Assembly: GCA_046313915.1 (NCBI GenBank)
Contig: JBKBXX010000144.1
Span: forward strand, 1 to 6,365
Origin: CAKKQX01 sp046313915
GTDB lineage: Bacteria; Pseudomonadota; Gammaproteobacteria; Burkholderiales; SG8-41
Direction of reading: 5' to 3'
Length of the DNA: 6,365 nt
Within the stretch, counting starts at the first letter, position 1. Each line of letters starts with the position of its first letter. The position numbers and the translations under genes were made by a program. A model generated the notes under the pieces. That model was not told the origin of the DNA. It was given only the letters and a program-made list of their open reading frames with translations, and did not search any database. Of the stretch, positions 1 through 5,168 are shown piece after piece.

Positions 1-13
1 AACCCTACAAACC

Positions 14-36
14 GGTGTATCAAATTTGGAAATCCG
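14..36 (-). repeat. Terminal direct repeat, inner copy
   Basis: Minus-strand reading CGGATTTCCAAA followed by TTTGATACACC. It matches the outer copy at 49-71 in 20 of 23 positions, in the same orientation, with the two starts 35 bp apart. This suits a pair of transposase-binding sites in an IS end. Confidence 0.6.
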
Positions 37-48
37 ACCCACCATGCG

Positions 49-71
49 GGTGTATCAAAATTCGAAGTCCG
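49..71 (-). repeat. Terminal direct repeat, outer copy
   Basis: Minus-strand reading CGGACTTCGAAT followed by TTTGATACACC, six bases inside the inferred element terminus at base 77. It differs from the inner copy (14-36) at three positions only. Confidence 0.6.
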
Positions 72-77
72 TTGACA

Positions 78-290
78 ATGGGCCTTGATCCAATTGTGCA
101 GCGTTTGCTCGGCAATGCCCAGCACCTTGGCCACCGCGGCGATGCTTTGACCGCCTTGCACCAGCCTGACGGCTTCCAGCTTGAATTCCAGGGTACAGCG
201 CGCTCGTTTCGTTTTTGACATACTGCTCTCCTTATCTGAACAATTTTAATCGCTCGGCTAAGAGATACGTTTTTCGGGGGCAAGGTCACA
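78..290 (-). mobile_element. IS3-family insertion sequence remnant (left end plus start of orfA)
   Basis: This segment holds the first 48 codons of orfA, its ribosome-binding site and about 67 bp of leader. On the minus strand the outer edge reads TGTGACCTTGCCCCCGAAAA from base 290; IS3-family ends usually start with TG and lie 50-100 bp before orfA, so the left inverted repeat probably begins at base 290 or 288. The right half of the element is not here. No matching right inverted repeat is visible in the window, so the terminus is inferred rather than demonstrated. Confidence 0.5.
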
Positions 291-476
291 CCGCCATCTA
301 CCGCAGCAGTCGATGACGGACATTCCCGAGTCGAACCTGGAGCTGGCGAGCCTGCCAGCAGCAGCGTAGGAACCGTTCAACCTGCCGGAGAAAAATTTAC
401 ACCAGCTTGACGGACGCTACCCAACTTTCAGTGAAATTAACCCCAAAAGTGGCTCAGTTTTGGATGGAAATCAACA
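291..476 (+). mobile_element. Right-end fragment of a second, IS21-like element
   Basis: The segment ends ...GGATGGAAATCAACA at base 476. Its complement begins TGTTGATTTCCATCC and continues with AAAACTGAGCCAC, a form I associate with IS21-family termini. Before it, bases 298-369 contain an open stretch ending in a stop at 367-369 (last residues ELASLPAAA) that could be the tail of a transposase gene cut at about base 291. I do not recognise this tail. The element would have been interrupted by the IS3 remnant. No terminal repeat pair is obvious here, so the family call is tentative. Confidence 0.4.
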
Positions 477-703
477 GTTATGCTATATGCAATACTTGCA
501 ATTCCAGTGATCTTCTCTTTTTCGAGACATCCCTTACAAGTCGTGTGCGGGTAGCGATAGTAGAAAAGGGGTGCGTCCCCTTTTTCGTTAAACTGAGTTC
601 GTAACGCTGCCCGCGGCACCGCCGGGACGACGAGCGATGGCGCCGGACGACAGGATCTCCGGCCGAGTTCGACACGCAATGAGCGCCAAGCGCGGTCGTC
701 CGC
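477..703. other. Gene-free spacer between IS debris and the protease gene
   Basis: No convincing coding region lies here; the short open frames have no recognisable content. It contains a REP-like hairpin at 564-584 and a small 6-bp inverted repeat (GCCGGA/TCCGGC, 642-663) without a T-run. The first 80 bases are AT-richer than the surroundings. Confidence 0.6.
560..585 (+). repeat. REP-like palindrome, copy 1, with 5' GTAG
   Basis: GTAG (560-563) is followed by AAAAGGGG, a five-base loop TGCGT, and CCCCTTTT, a perfect 8-bp stem at 564-584. It shares 17 identical bases with the copies at 2195-2213 and 2916-2934. GTAG placed 5' of a hairpin foot is the known recognition layout of REP elements bound by TnpA_REP. 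The flanking A and T runs mean it could also act as a terminator for the protease gene that ends at 704. Confidence 0.75.
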
Positions 704-2125
704 TCACAGAAACTCGACCCCGGTTTGCTGCAAGCCGGCGAGGTCGATGTTCACGGCGTTCGCATCGGTGTTTGCGGCGAGCGCGAGAAGCTCCGCCTGA
801 GTCATCGTCCCGCCGCTGCCTTGCAGCAGGCCGGCGAAGTATGCCAGTTCCGTCGCGCTGGGCGCAACGCCCACGACGTTGCGGTATACCGTATCGACGA
901 ACGCCTCGTTGGACGATGCGCCGAGTGCTGCGACGGCGCGTGCACAGACATCGGCCATGGTGAGGCCGCCATCGAACAGGGTGAGGCCGATGCCTACATA
1001 CTCGGGGTGAGCGCTGATGGCTGGCCCGTCGAACGCCGCGCCGATGATACGGACTGTATAGTTCGCCGCTTGTCCTGCGCCGAGGTCGAGGGCGACGTTG
1101 TGGTCGCTGAACACGATGCGCTCGACACTGCGCAGTGTGGCGTTGACATCGATGTACCACGTCCGGGGTGCGGTCGCCTCAAGAGCGAAGTTGTACTGCA
1201 TGGGATCGAAGGGCAACGGTGCCCGGATCGACGCCGAGCCATCGGGCAGGAGCGACACCGTCGCGCTGGCTCGGGTGAGATCGAGTCTCGCGATGTCGAG
1301 TCCGGCCCCGCCATTGATGACGTGTGCCGGCATGGCCCAGTGCCATGTCCCGCCGGTGAACGATGACGTTATCGACGGATAGTACGTCTGCCAGTAGCGA
1401 AATTCCGCGGCGGAGAGGTGGAATATCTCGCTGAACTCTGTGCCGCTCAACATGCCATCGCGCGGGATGGTTGCTGCGCTGGCAAGCGGCCCCCCCGACT
1501 GCGGAGCGCCATAGAGAAACTGCAGTGCTCCGATGTCGTAAGGCATCAGATCCGTTGGCGGCCCCCCGAGCGTCGGCGCGAAGTTGTACGACATCACCGT
1601 ATACGCGCGGTTGTCCGTTTCAGACGGCAGATAGGGTGAGGAGGCGCCACCGTAGTTTCCGGGATGCTTGAGTCCTACTGCGTGGCCAATCTCGTGCAGC
1701 ATGACGCTGTAGGTAAGGTCGGACAGCGGCACGCCGGCGAGCGTCGCGTTGATGTGCACAAGGTGTGCATCCGGTTGCCACGCGGGAGAGCCGGCGAAGC
1801 CGACTCCCGTGACGGTCGAACCGCCGAAGTGGAAGTCGAGAGCCGAATCGAACACGAACTGGATATCTGCGGCTTCAGGCGCAAAGGCTTGCTCTACAAA
1901 CCGCACTCCGCATACGCGCTCGAAGTCCGCGAGAAGGTCGGCAAGGGCTGCACGCCAAATGGCATCGGGGGCGCTGTAGTATTGAGGGTCCGGGGAGAGA
2001 TGGCCATCGACATGACCGTAAGTAATGACGACCGGGGTGCCGAAAGCGAAGTCTTTGTTGAGGCGGTACGCACCGTTGCCCGTCAGCAGCGCATCGATTT
2101 CGATCCGGCCACTCGGCGTCGTCAT
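704..2125 (-). CDS. Serralysin-like M10 metalloprotease with C-terminal DUF4214-type region
   Basis: The product is 473 aa from ATG 2125. It starts with an IDALLTG motif typical of serralysin N-termini and has no Sec signal peptide. The metzincin zinc site HEIGHAVGLKHP lies at about residues 144-155, the Met-turn YTVMSY at about 175-180, and the M10-type DIGALQFLYG helix at about 197-206. It should therefore be an active secreted zinc endopeptidase. The C-terminal 120 residues (GIGLTLFDGG near 378, AFVDTVYRNVVG near 408, final NIDLAGLQQTGVEFL) match a tail frequent in type I-secreted proteobacterial proteins and related to DUF4214. Tandem RTX nonapeptides (GGxGxDxUx) are absent; only one GGAGLD occurs. 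An in-frame TTG at 2143 would add six residues; ATG 2125 is preferred because GGGG lies 6-7 bases upstream. No secretion genes are nearby. Family is confident; substrate and export route are inferred. Confidence 0.88.
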   Translation of the reverse strand: MTTPSGRIEIDALLTGNGAYRLNKDFAFGTPVVITYGHVDGHLSPDPQYYSAPDAIWRAALADLLADFERVCGVRFVEQAFAPEAADIQFVFDSALDFHFGGSTVTGVGFAGSPAWQPDAHLVHINATLAGVPLSDLTYSVMLHEIGHAVGLKHPGNYGGASSPYLPSETDNRAYTVMSYNFAPTLGGPPTDLMPYDIGALQFLYGAPQSGGPLASAATIPRDGMLSGTEFSEIFHLSAAEFRYWQTYYPSITSSFTGGTWHWAMPAHVINGGAGLDIARLDLTRASATVSLLPDGSASIRAPLPFDPMQYNFALEATAPRTWYIDVNATLRSVERIVFSDHNVALDLGAGQAANYTVRIIGAAFDGPAISAHPEYVGIGLTLFDGGLTMADVCARAVAALGASSNEAFVDTVYRNVVGVAPSATELAYFAGLLQGSGGTMTQAELLALAANTDANAVNIDLAGLQQTGVEFL

Positions 2126-2154
2126 TCTCGACCCCGTACGCAAGTGAACGACAA

Positions 2155-2190
2155 CTCTCTTCCCTCTTTTCCTTGCCTTCTTCCTCTCCT
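2155..2190. other. Polypyrimidine/polypurine tract upstream of the protease gene
   Basis: All but one (G2175) of these 36 plus-strand bases are pyrimidines, so the protease leader is almost pure purine on the coding strand. It includes GA-rich Shine-Dalgarno-like stretches, but too far from ATG 2125 to serve it clearly. Significance is unknown. Confidence 0.5.
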
Positions 2191-2194
2191 AAAT

Positions 2195-2213
2195 AAAGGG
2201 GACGCACCCCTAT
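2195..2213 (-). repeat. REP-like palindrome, copy 2 (inverted)
   Basis: On the minus strand this reads AGGGGTGCGTCCCCTTT, the 17-base core of copies 1 and 3, in the opposite orientation. The stem is weaker (five clean base pairs, then an A/A mismatch), and the four bases in the GTAG position are ATAT instead. It lies in the 108-bp gap between the divergent protease and RAYT genes, 20 bases before the RAYT start. Confidence 0.72.
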
Positions 2214-2233
2214 TATATGATATGCTTTGATAC

Positions 2234-2914
2234 ATGCCAAGAATCGCCCGTCCTGTTTTTCCTAGAGTGCCGCATCACATCACCCAGCGCGGCAACCGGC
2301 GCGAGGACGTTTTCTTCAATGATGAAGATCGAGTGGCGTATCTGGGGTGGCTGCACGAATATTGCGTCAAACACGAGGTGCGGATCCTCGCCTACTGCCT
2401 GATGACCAACCACATCCATATAGTTGCCGTCCCGATGAACGAAGGGGGCTTGCAGAACGTATTCAGAGCGCTGCATACGCGCTACGCGCAACGCATCAAT
2501 CGTGCCAAGAAATGGAAAGGCCATTTTTGGCAAGGTCGATTTTTTTCCTCGGCACTGGACGGGACGTATCTATGGGCGGCGATTCGTTATGTCGAACGCA
2601 ATCCGGTGCGTGCGCGGATGGTGCGGCGGGCGGAGAACTACCGGTGGTCGAGCGCGGCGACGCACTGTGGGTTAAGGCGGGATGAGGTGCTGACGACGGA
2701 GCGCGGCTGGCTGAAACAGGTTGAGTCCGTGGGGGATTGGTCGAAGTGGCTGGCGCAGGGCGATCAGCCGGAGCAGTTGGACGTATTGCGCCGGCACATC
2801 GAGAGGGGGCTGCCTTGCGGAGTGGAAGCATTTCTGCGCAAGCTGGAGCGGCAAGCGGGGCAGGTGCTGCGATGGCGGTCGCGTGGCCGACCGAAGACTG
2901 AACGCAAGGAGTAG
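2234..2914 (+). CDS. REP-associated tyrosine transposase (RAYT, TnpA_REP; Y1_Tnp family)
   Basis: The 226-aa product is a complete HUH single-strand nuclease of the IS200/IS605-related RAYT group. It opens MPRIARPVFPRVPHHITQRG, the usual RAYT start. The metal-binding HUH motif is MTNHIHIVAVP (H60 and H62) and the likely catalytic tyrosine is Y84 in RALHTRYAQRIN. GHFWQGRF (97-104), YVERNPVRARMV (119-130) and YRWSS (136-140) are further family hallmarks. The basic C-terminal tail (RWRSRGRPKTERKE) fits nucleic-acid binding. RAYTs cleave and join REP hairpins and are thought to have spread them; they are usually domesticated single copies. Here inverted hairpins sit 20 bp before the start and one base after the stop. 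No Shine-Dalgarno is visible before ATG 2234, so translation may be weak. No frameshift or missing motif is seen. Confidence 0.93.
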   Translation: MPRIARPVFPRVPHHITQRGNRREDVFFNDEDRVAYLGWLHEYCVKHEVRILAYCLMTNHIHIVAVPMNEGGLQNVFRALHTRYAQRINRAKKWKGHFWQGRFFSSALDGTYLWAAIRYVERNPVRARMVRRAENYRWSSAATHCGLRRDEVLTTERGWLKQVESVGDWSKWLAQGDQPEQLDVLRRHIERGLPCGVEAFLRKLERQAGQVLRWRSRGRPKTERKE

Positions 2915-2934
2915 CAAAGGGGTGCGTCCCCTTT
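2911..2934 (+). repeat. REP-like palindrome, copy 3, overlapping the RAYT stop codon
   Basis: GTAG at 2911-2914 includes the TAG stop of the RAYT gene. After one C follow AAAGGGG, loop TGCGT and CCCCTTT, a perfect 7-bp stem at 2916-2934. Orientation matches copy 1 and is opposite to copy 2. The hairpin could also end RAYT transcription. Confidence 0.78.
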
Positions 2935-2946
2935 AAATACTTAACC

Positions 2947-2960
2947 GGACACTACTGTCC
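2947..2960. repeat. Small hairpin with GTAG/CTAC loop next to REP copy 3
   Basis: GGACA (2947-2951) pairs with TGTCC (2956-2960) around the loop CTAC, whose complement is GTAG. It may be a second, degenerate REP-type palindrome paired with copy 3. A further short stem, GTCAT/ATGAC, follows at 2964-2976. Confidence 0.4.
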
Positions 2961-3004
2961 CTTGTCATGTAATGACCCGTAACCCCGGCGATGCAGCTGT
3001 CCCG

Positions 3005-3034
3005 AAAAAAAACGGGTGCCGCGAGGCACCCGTT
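3005..3034 (-). terminator. Rho-independent terminator of the Bug-family gene
   Basis: On the minus strand AACGGGTGCC pairs perfectly with GGCACCCGTT (10 bp, loop TCGC, 3011-3034) and is followed by eight T residues (plus-strand A 3005-3012). It lies 27 bases beyond the stop codon at 3062. It is the clearest regulatory element in the window. Confidence 0.93.
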
Positions 3035-3061
3035 GCAATCGGTTCGCACCCCGGATCGAGT

Positions 3062-4051
3062 TCATTCGACCTTGAGCCCCGCTTCCTTGACGATGGGGCC
3101 CATTTCCTGGATTTCCTTGGCCACGAACTTGCGGAACGCTTCGGGGGTGTTGGTCGTGACCTGGGTCAGCTGTTTGGCGAAGCCTTGCCTGACGTCAGGC
3201 GTTGCCACGGTCTTGAGCACCAGCGCGTGCAGCTTGGCGAGTATCGGCCTGGGCGTGCCTGCGGGCGCGAGCAGACCGTTCCAGCCGCTGTATTCGAAAC
3301 CCTTGATCGTTTCCGCGACCGCCGGCAGATCGCCGAGCAGCGGGTCGCGTTTTTCCAGGCTGTGGCCGATCGCGCGCAGCTTGCCCGACTGGATCAGGCC
3401 GGCCACCGCCGGCGCGGGGGTGATGGTCCACTGCGACTCCCCGGCCACTACCGCCGCGACCGAAGCGCCGCCGCCTTTGTACGGCACGTGCAGCGACTGG
3501 AAATTGCCCAGTTTCATCAGCAGCACGCCGGCGAGATGGCTTTGCGCGCCGGGACCGGCCGACGCCATGTTGATCTGGCCCTGCCTGCTCCTCGCGTAAT
3601 CGACCAGTTCCTTGACGCTTTTCACCGGCAGTGTCGGGTTGACCACCAGGATGTTGGGCGTGATGCCGAACAGCGAAATGAATTCGTAATCTTTGAGCGG
3701 ATCGAAAGGCAGTTTCTTGTGAATGTGCGGGCCGATCACCATCGCGGCGGTGGAAGCGGAAATCACGGTATAGCCGTCGGGGCTCGCGTTCTTGCCGATT
3801 TCCATGCCGAGGATGCCGCCGGCGCCGGCGCGGTTGTCGACCACCACCTGCTGGCCGCTCACCTGGGTCAGCGCGTGAGCGAAAATGCGGCCCAGCGTAT
3901 CGACCGAGCTTCCCGGCGCGTTGGGCACCAGCATGCGGATCGGGCGGTTGGGGTAATCTTTTGCGGCGTCCGCGGCCATCGCCGGATCGAGCGGCGAACC
4001 GCCCACGGTGATCAGGGTGAGCGCGGACAACAGGATTGCTCGGAATTGCAT
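3062..4051 (-). CDS. Bug/TctC-family tripartite tricarboxylate transporter substrate-binding protein
   Basis: The 329-aa product fits the usual size of Bug proteins, periplasmic Venus-flytrap binding proteins that capture carboxylates or related small acids. A Sec signal peptide covers about residues 1-26, with cleavage after AMA. Family signatures follow in order: YPNRPIRMLVPNAPG (33-47) with Asp51, DNRAGAGG (72-79), PDGYT (91-95), NMASAGPGAQSHLAG (161-175) and HVPYKGGGAS (188-197). The ligand-loop glycine pair, often GG, is here GS (GSSVD, 47-51). The start is well supported by GAGGAG at 4063-4058, six bases before ATG. No tctA/tctB membrane genes are adjacent, so it is an orphan, as most Bug genes are. 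It is transcribed alone and ended by the terminator at 3005-3034. The ligand cannot be told from sequence. Confidence 0.93.
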   Translation of the reverse strand: MQFRAILLSALTLITVGGSPLDPAMAADAAKDYPNRPIRMLVPNAPGSSVDTLGRIFAHALTQVSGQQVVVDNRAGAGGILGMEIGKNASPDGYTVISASTAAMVIGPHIHKKLPFDPLKDYEFISLFGITPNILVVNPTLPVKSVKELVDYARSRQGQINMASAGPGAQSHLAGVLLMKLGNFQSLHVPYKGGGASVAAVVAGESQWTITPAPAVAGLIQSGKLRAIGHSLEKRDPLLGDLPAVAETIKGFEYSGWNGLLAPAGTPRPILAKLHALVLKTVATPDVRQGFAKQLTQVTTNTPEAFRKFVAKEIQEMGPIVKEAGLKVE

Positions 4052-4106
4052 GATCGACTCCTCGGGGTGTTGGCGTTATGAAAAAAATTTTGGGTCGCGA
4101 ATAGCG

Positions 4107-4135
4107 ATTCTCGCGGGTTTGCCCTGTTAAATCAA
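4107..4135 (-). promoter_or_regulatory. Candidate sigma-70 promoter for the Bug-family gene
   Basis: On the minus strand TTGATT (4135-4130) and GAGAAT (4112-4107) are 17 bases apart, each matching four of six consensus bases. This would start transcription roughly 45-50 bases upstream of the Shine-Dalgarno. Moderate-to-weak match; inferred only. Confidence 0.3.
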
Positions 4136-4245
4136 CCGGAATGCCGCCGCCACCCGCTCGTTGCGGATCGCGGCGGTGAAAGACGGGACATGCGGAACCT
4201 TGCGCGAGTAACGATGTCTTTCTGTTTTCCGGCCTTTGGGACAAG

Positions 4246-5145
4246 ATGAAAAACATGGCGATGCATAAATGGGCCGCACTGACGCTGACGGCGGCGCTCG
4301 CCGCTTGCGCCACGGCACCCGTCGATCACGACGGCGCGGATGCGCCGCGCAGCGAACGCCTGGTGCCGTTGCAGGCGCCGCGACCCATCATCGGTCTCGT
4401 GCTGGGGGCCGGCGGCTCGCGCGGTTTCGCGCATGTCGGTGTCATCAAGGCGCTGGAAGCCGCGGGCATCGAGTCCGATCTCGTGGTCGGCGCGAGCTCC
4501 GGCGCGATCGTCGCCGCGCTCCATGCGGGAGGCAAGCGTTCGGACGCGCTGGAAAAAATCGTGCTGCAGATCAAGGACAACGACATTCTGGATTTCACGC
4601 TGTTCGGCCCCGGCGTCATCGAAGGCGATCGTCTGCAGGCGTTCGTCAACGATGCGCTTGGCAACCGGCCGATCGAAGCGCTCGACAAGCCTTTCGCCGC
4701 GATCGCCGCGCAGCGCGAGTCCAGCCGCATGACGGTGTTCAATCGCGGCAACACCGGGCTCGCGGTGCGCGCTTCAGCGAGCGTGCCCGGACTGTTCTGG
4801 CCGGTGATCATCCGTGGCGCGGAATACGTTGATGGCGGCGTGGCGAGTCGCGTGCCGGCGCCGGTGGCGCGTGCCATGGGTGCCGACATCGTGATCGCGG
4901 TCGATGTGTCGTGGCGCGGCACGGCGGACACCGCGCTCGCCGACATCGTGATCCGGCCGCCGACCATCCGCTCGCGCATCACCGATTTCGACCACAAACT
5001 CGAAAACATGGCGGCCGGTGAAGAGGCGGCGCGCGCTGCCGTGCCGCGCATCCGGGAACTGATTGCGAAAGTCGCGGACGACAAAATGCGTGCTGCGAAC
5101 CTCGACCATCTTCCAGCCGGCGCGCCTGCGCTGGCGCGGGAATGA
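4246..5145 (+). CDS. Patatin-like phospholipase, predicted lipoprotein
   Basis: The 299-aa product carries a lipoprotein signal: a short hydrophobic stretch and lipobox LAAC with the acylated Cys at residue 21, so the enzyme should be membrane-anchored in the envelope. The patatin domain follows: glycine-rich oxyanion loop GAGGSRG (54-60), nucleophile elbow GASSG (82-86, Ser84), the conserved SASVPGLFWPV segment (177-187) and the catalytic aspartate in DGG (196-198). The Ser-Asp dyad is intact, so acyl-ester hydrolysis of lipids is expected; the substrate is unknown. It resembles the RssA group of small bacterial patatins. Three ATGs lie within six codons (4246, 4255, 4261) and none has a strong Shine-Dalgarno; the first is used here, but a later start would still keep the lipobox. 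It is divergent from the Bug gene (194-bp gap) and convergent with gluQ. Confidence 0.9.
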   Translation: MKNMAMHKWAALTLTAALAACATAPVDHDGADAPRSERLVPLQAPRPIIGLVLGAGGSRGFAHVGVIKALEAAGIESDLVVGASSGAIVAALHAGGKRSDALEKIVLQIKDNDILDFTLFGPGVIEGDRLQAFVNDALGNRPIEALDKPFAAIAAQRESSRMTVFNRGNTGLAVRASASVPGLFWPVIIRGAEYVDGGVASRVPAPVARAMGADIVIAVDVSWRGTADTALADIVIRPPTIRSRITDFDHKLENMAAGEEAARAAVPRIRELIAKVADDKMRAANLDHLPAGAPALARE

Positions 5146-5154
5146 CGGGGAGCT
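5113..5154. repeat. Possible intergenic-type repeat forming the patatin gene 3' end
   Basis: CCAGC (5113-5117) and GCTGG (5130-5134) form a short stem, followed by GCGCGGGAATGACGGGG. CGGGAATGAC-type sequences next to a small palindrome are common in dispersed intergenic repeats of betaproteobacteria. It encodes the last residues (PAGAPALARE) and the TGA stop of the patatin gene. Only one copy is present here, so this is resemblance, not proof. Confidence 0.25.
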
Positions 5155-5168
5155 GCGTGAACGGGATG

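Larger units (their letters stand above)
1..77 (-). mobile_element. Probable terminal end of an IS21-like element inserted in the IS3 orfA
   Basis: Read on the minus strand from base 77, the sequence starts TGTCAAC and then carries two imperfect 23-bp repeats ending in GATACACC. A 5'-TG terminus followed by several internal direct repeats is characteristic of IS21-family ends, where the IstA transposase binds. OrfA similarity is lost exactly here, which supports an insertion junction. The body of the element would lie to the left, outside the window. The exact boundary is uncertain by about six bases, because the bases TGTCAA could also be orfA codons. Confidence 0.5.
3..221 (-). pseudogene. 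Truncated IS3-family transposase OrfA (N-terminal part only)
   Basis: The minus-strand frame starts at ATG 221-219 with a good Shine-Dalgarno, AAGGAG at 233-228, six bases upstream. It begins MSKTKRARCTLEFKLEAV and continues through GGQSIAAVAKVLGIAEQTL to HNWIKAH, which is the typical N-terminal helix-turn-helix of IS3-family OrfA, the DNA-binding partner that is fused to the DDE integrase OrfB by frameshifting. Similarity to OrfA stops after about residue 48 (base 78). The frame stays open to the window edge, but residues 49-73 read through what looks like the terminal repeats of another element, so the tail is chimeric. The leucine-zipper half of OrfA and all of OrfB are missing from this side. 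The gene is therefore called a broken remnant. Family assignment is from motif recognition; the exact IS name is not known. Confidence 0.72.
2191..2934 (+). mobile_element. REPtron: RAYT gene with inverted flanking REP hairpins
   Basis: The unit consists of REP copy 2 (minus orientation), the RAYT gene and REP copy 3 (plus orientation). A RAYT gene between inverted REPs is the described REPtron arrangement. Exact termini are not defined by the sequence; the limits given are those of the hairpins plus the adjoining A/T bases. Confidence 0.65.

Noticed and set aside
20..289. 89-aa minus-strand frame over the IS3 remnant
   Set aside because: Another frame of the same DNA gives a clear OrfA N-terminus with its own Shine-Dalgarno; this one does not resemble any protein.
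1..476. Short repeats near the left edge as a CRISPR array
   Set aside because: Only two imperfect repeats with a short spacer, placed at an IS-type terminus; no array regularity.
642..663. GCCGGA/TCCGGC inverted repeat as terminator of the protease gene
   Set aside because: The stem is only 6 bp with a 10-base loop and no T-run follows on either strand.
588..1160. 190-aa arginine-rich open frame, minus strand
   Set aside because: It lies out of frame within the protease gene and has the Arg/Pro-rich composition of a GC-rich shadow frame.
1295..1312. GGAGLD in the protease as an RTX calcium-binding repeat
   Set aside because: Only a single degenerate match exists; RTX domains need tandem nonapeptides.
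2972..4081. 369-aa open frame on the plus strand
   Set aside because: It is the antisense of the Bug-family gene and covers its terminator; composition is low-complexity Arg/Gly/His and no family is recognisable.
3195..4313. 372-aa open frame on the minus strand
   Set aside because: It is a frame-shifted reading of the same Bug gene (Arg-rich), extending across the divergent promoter region.
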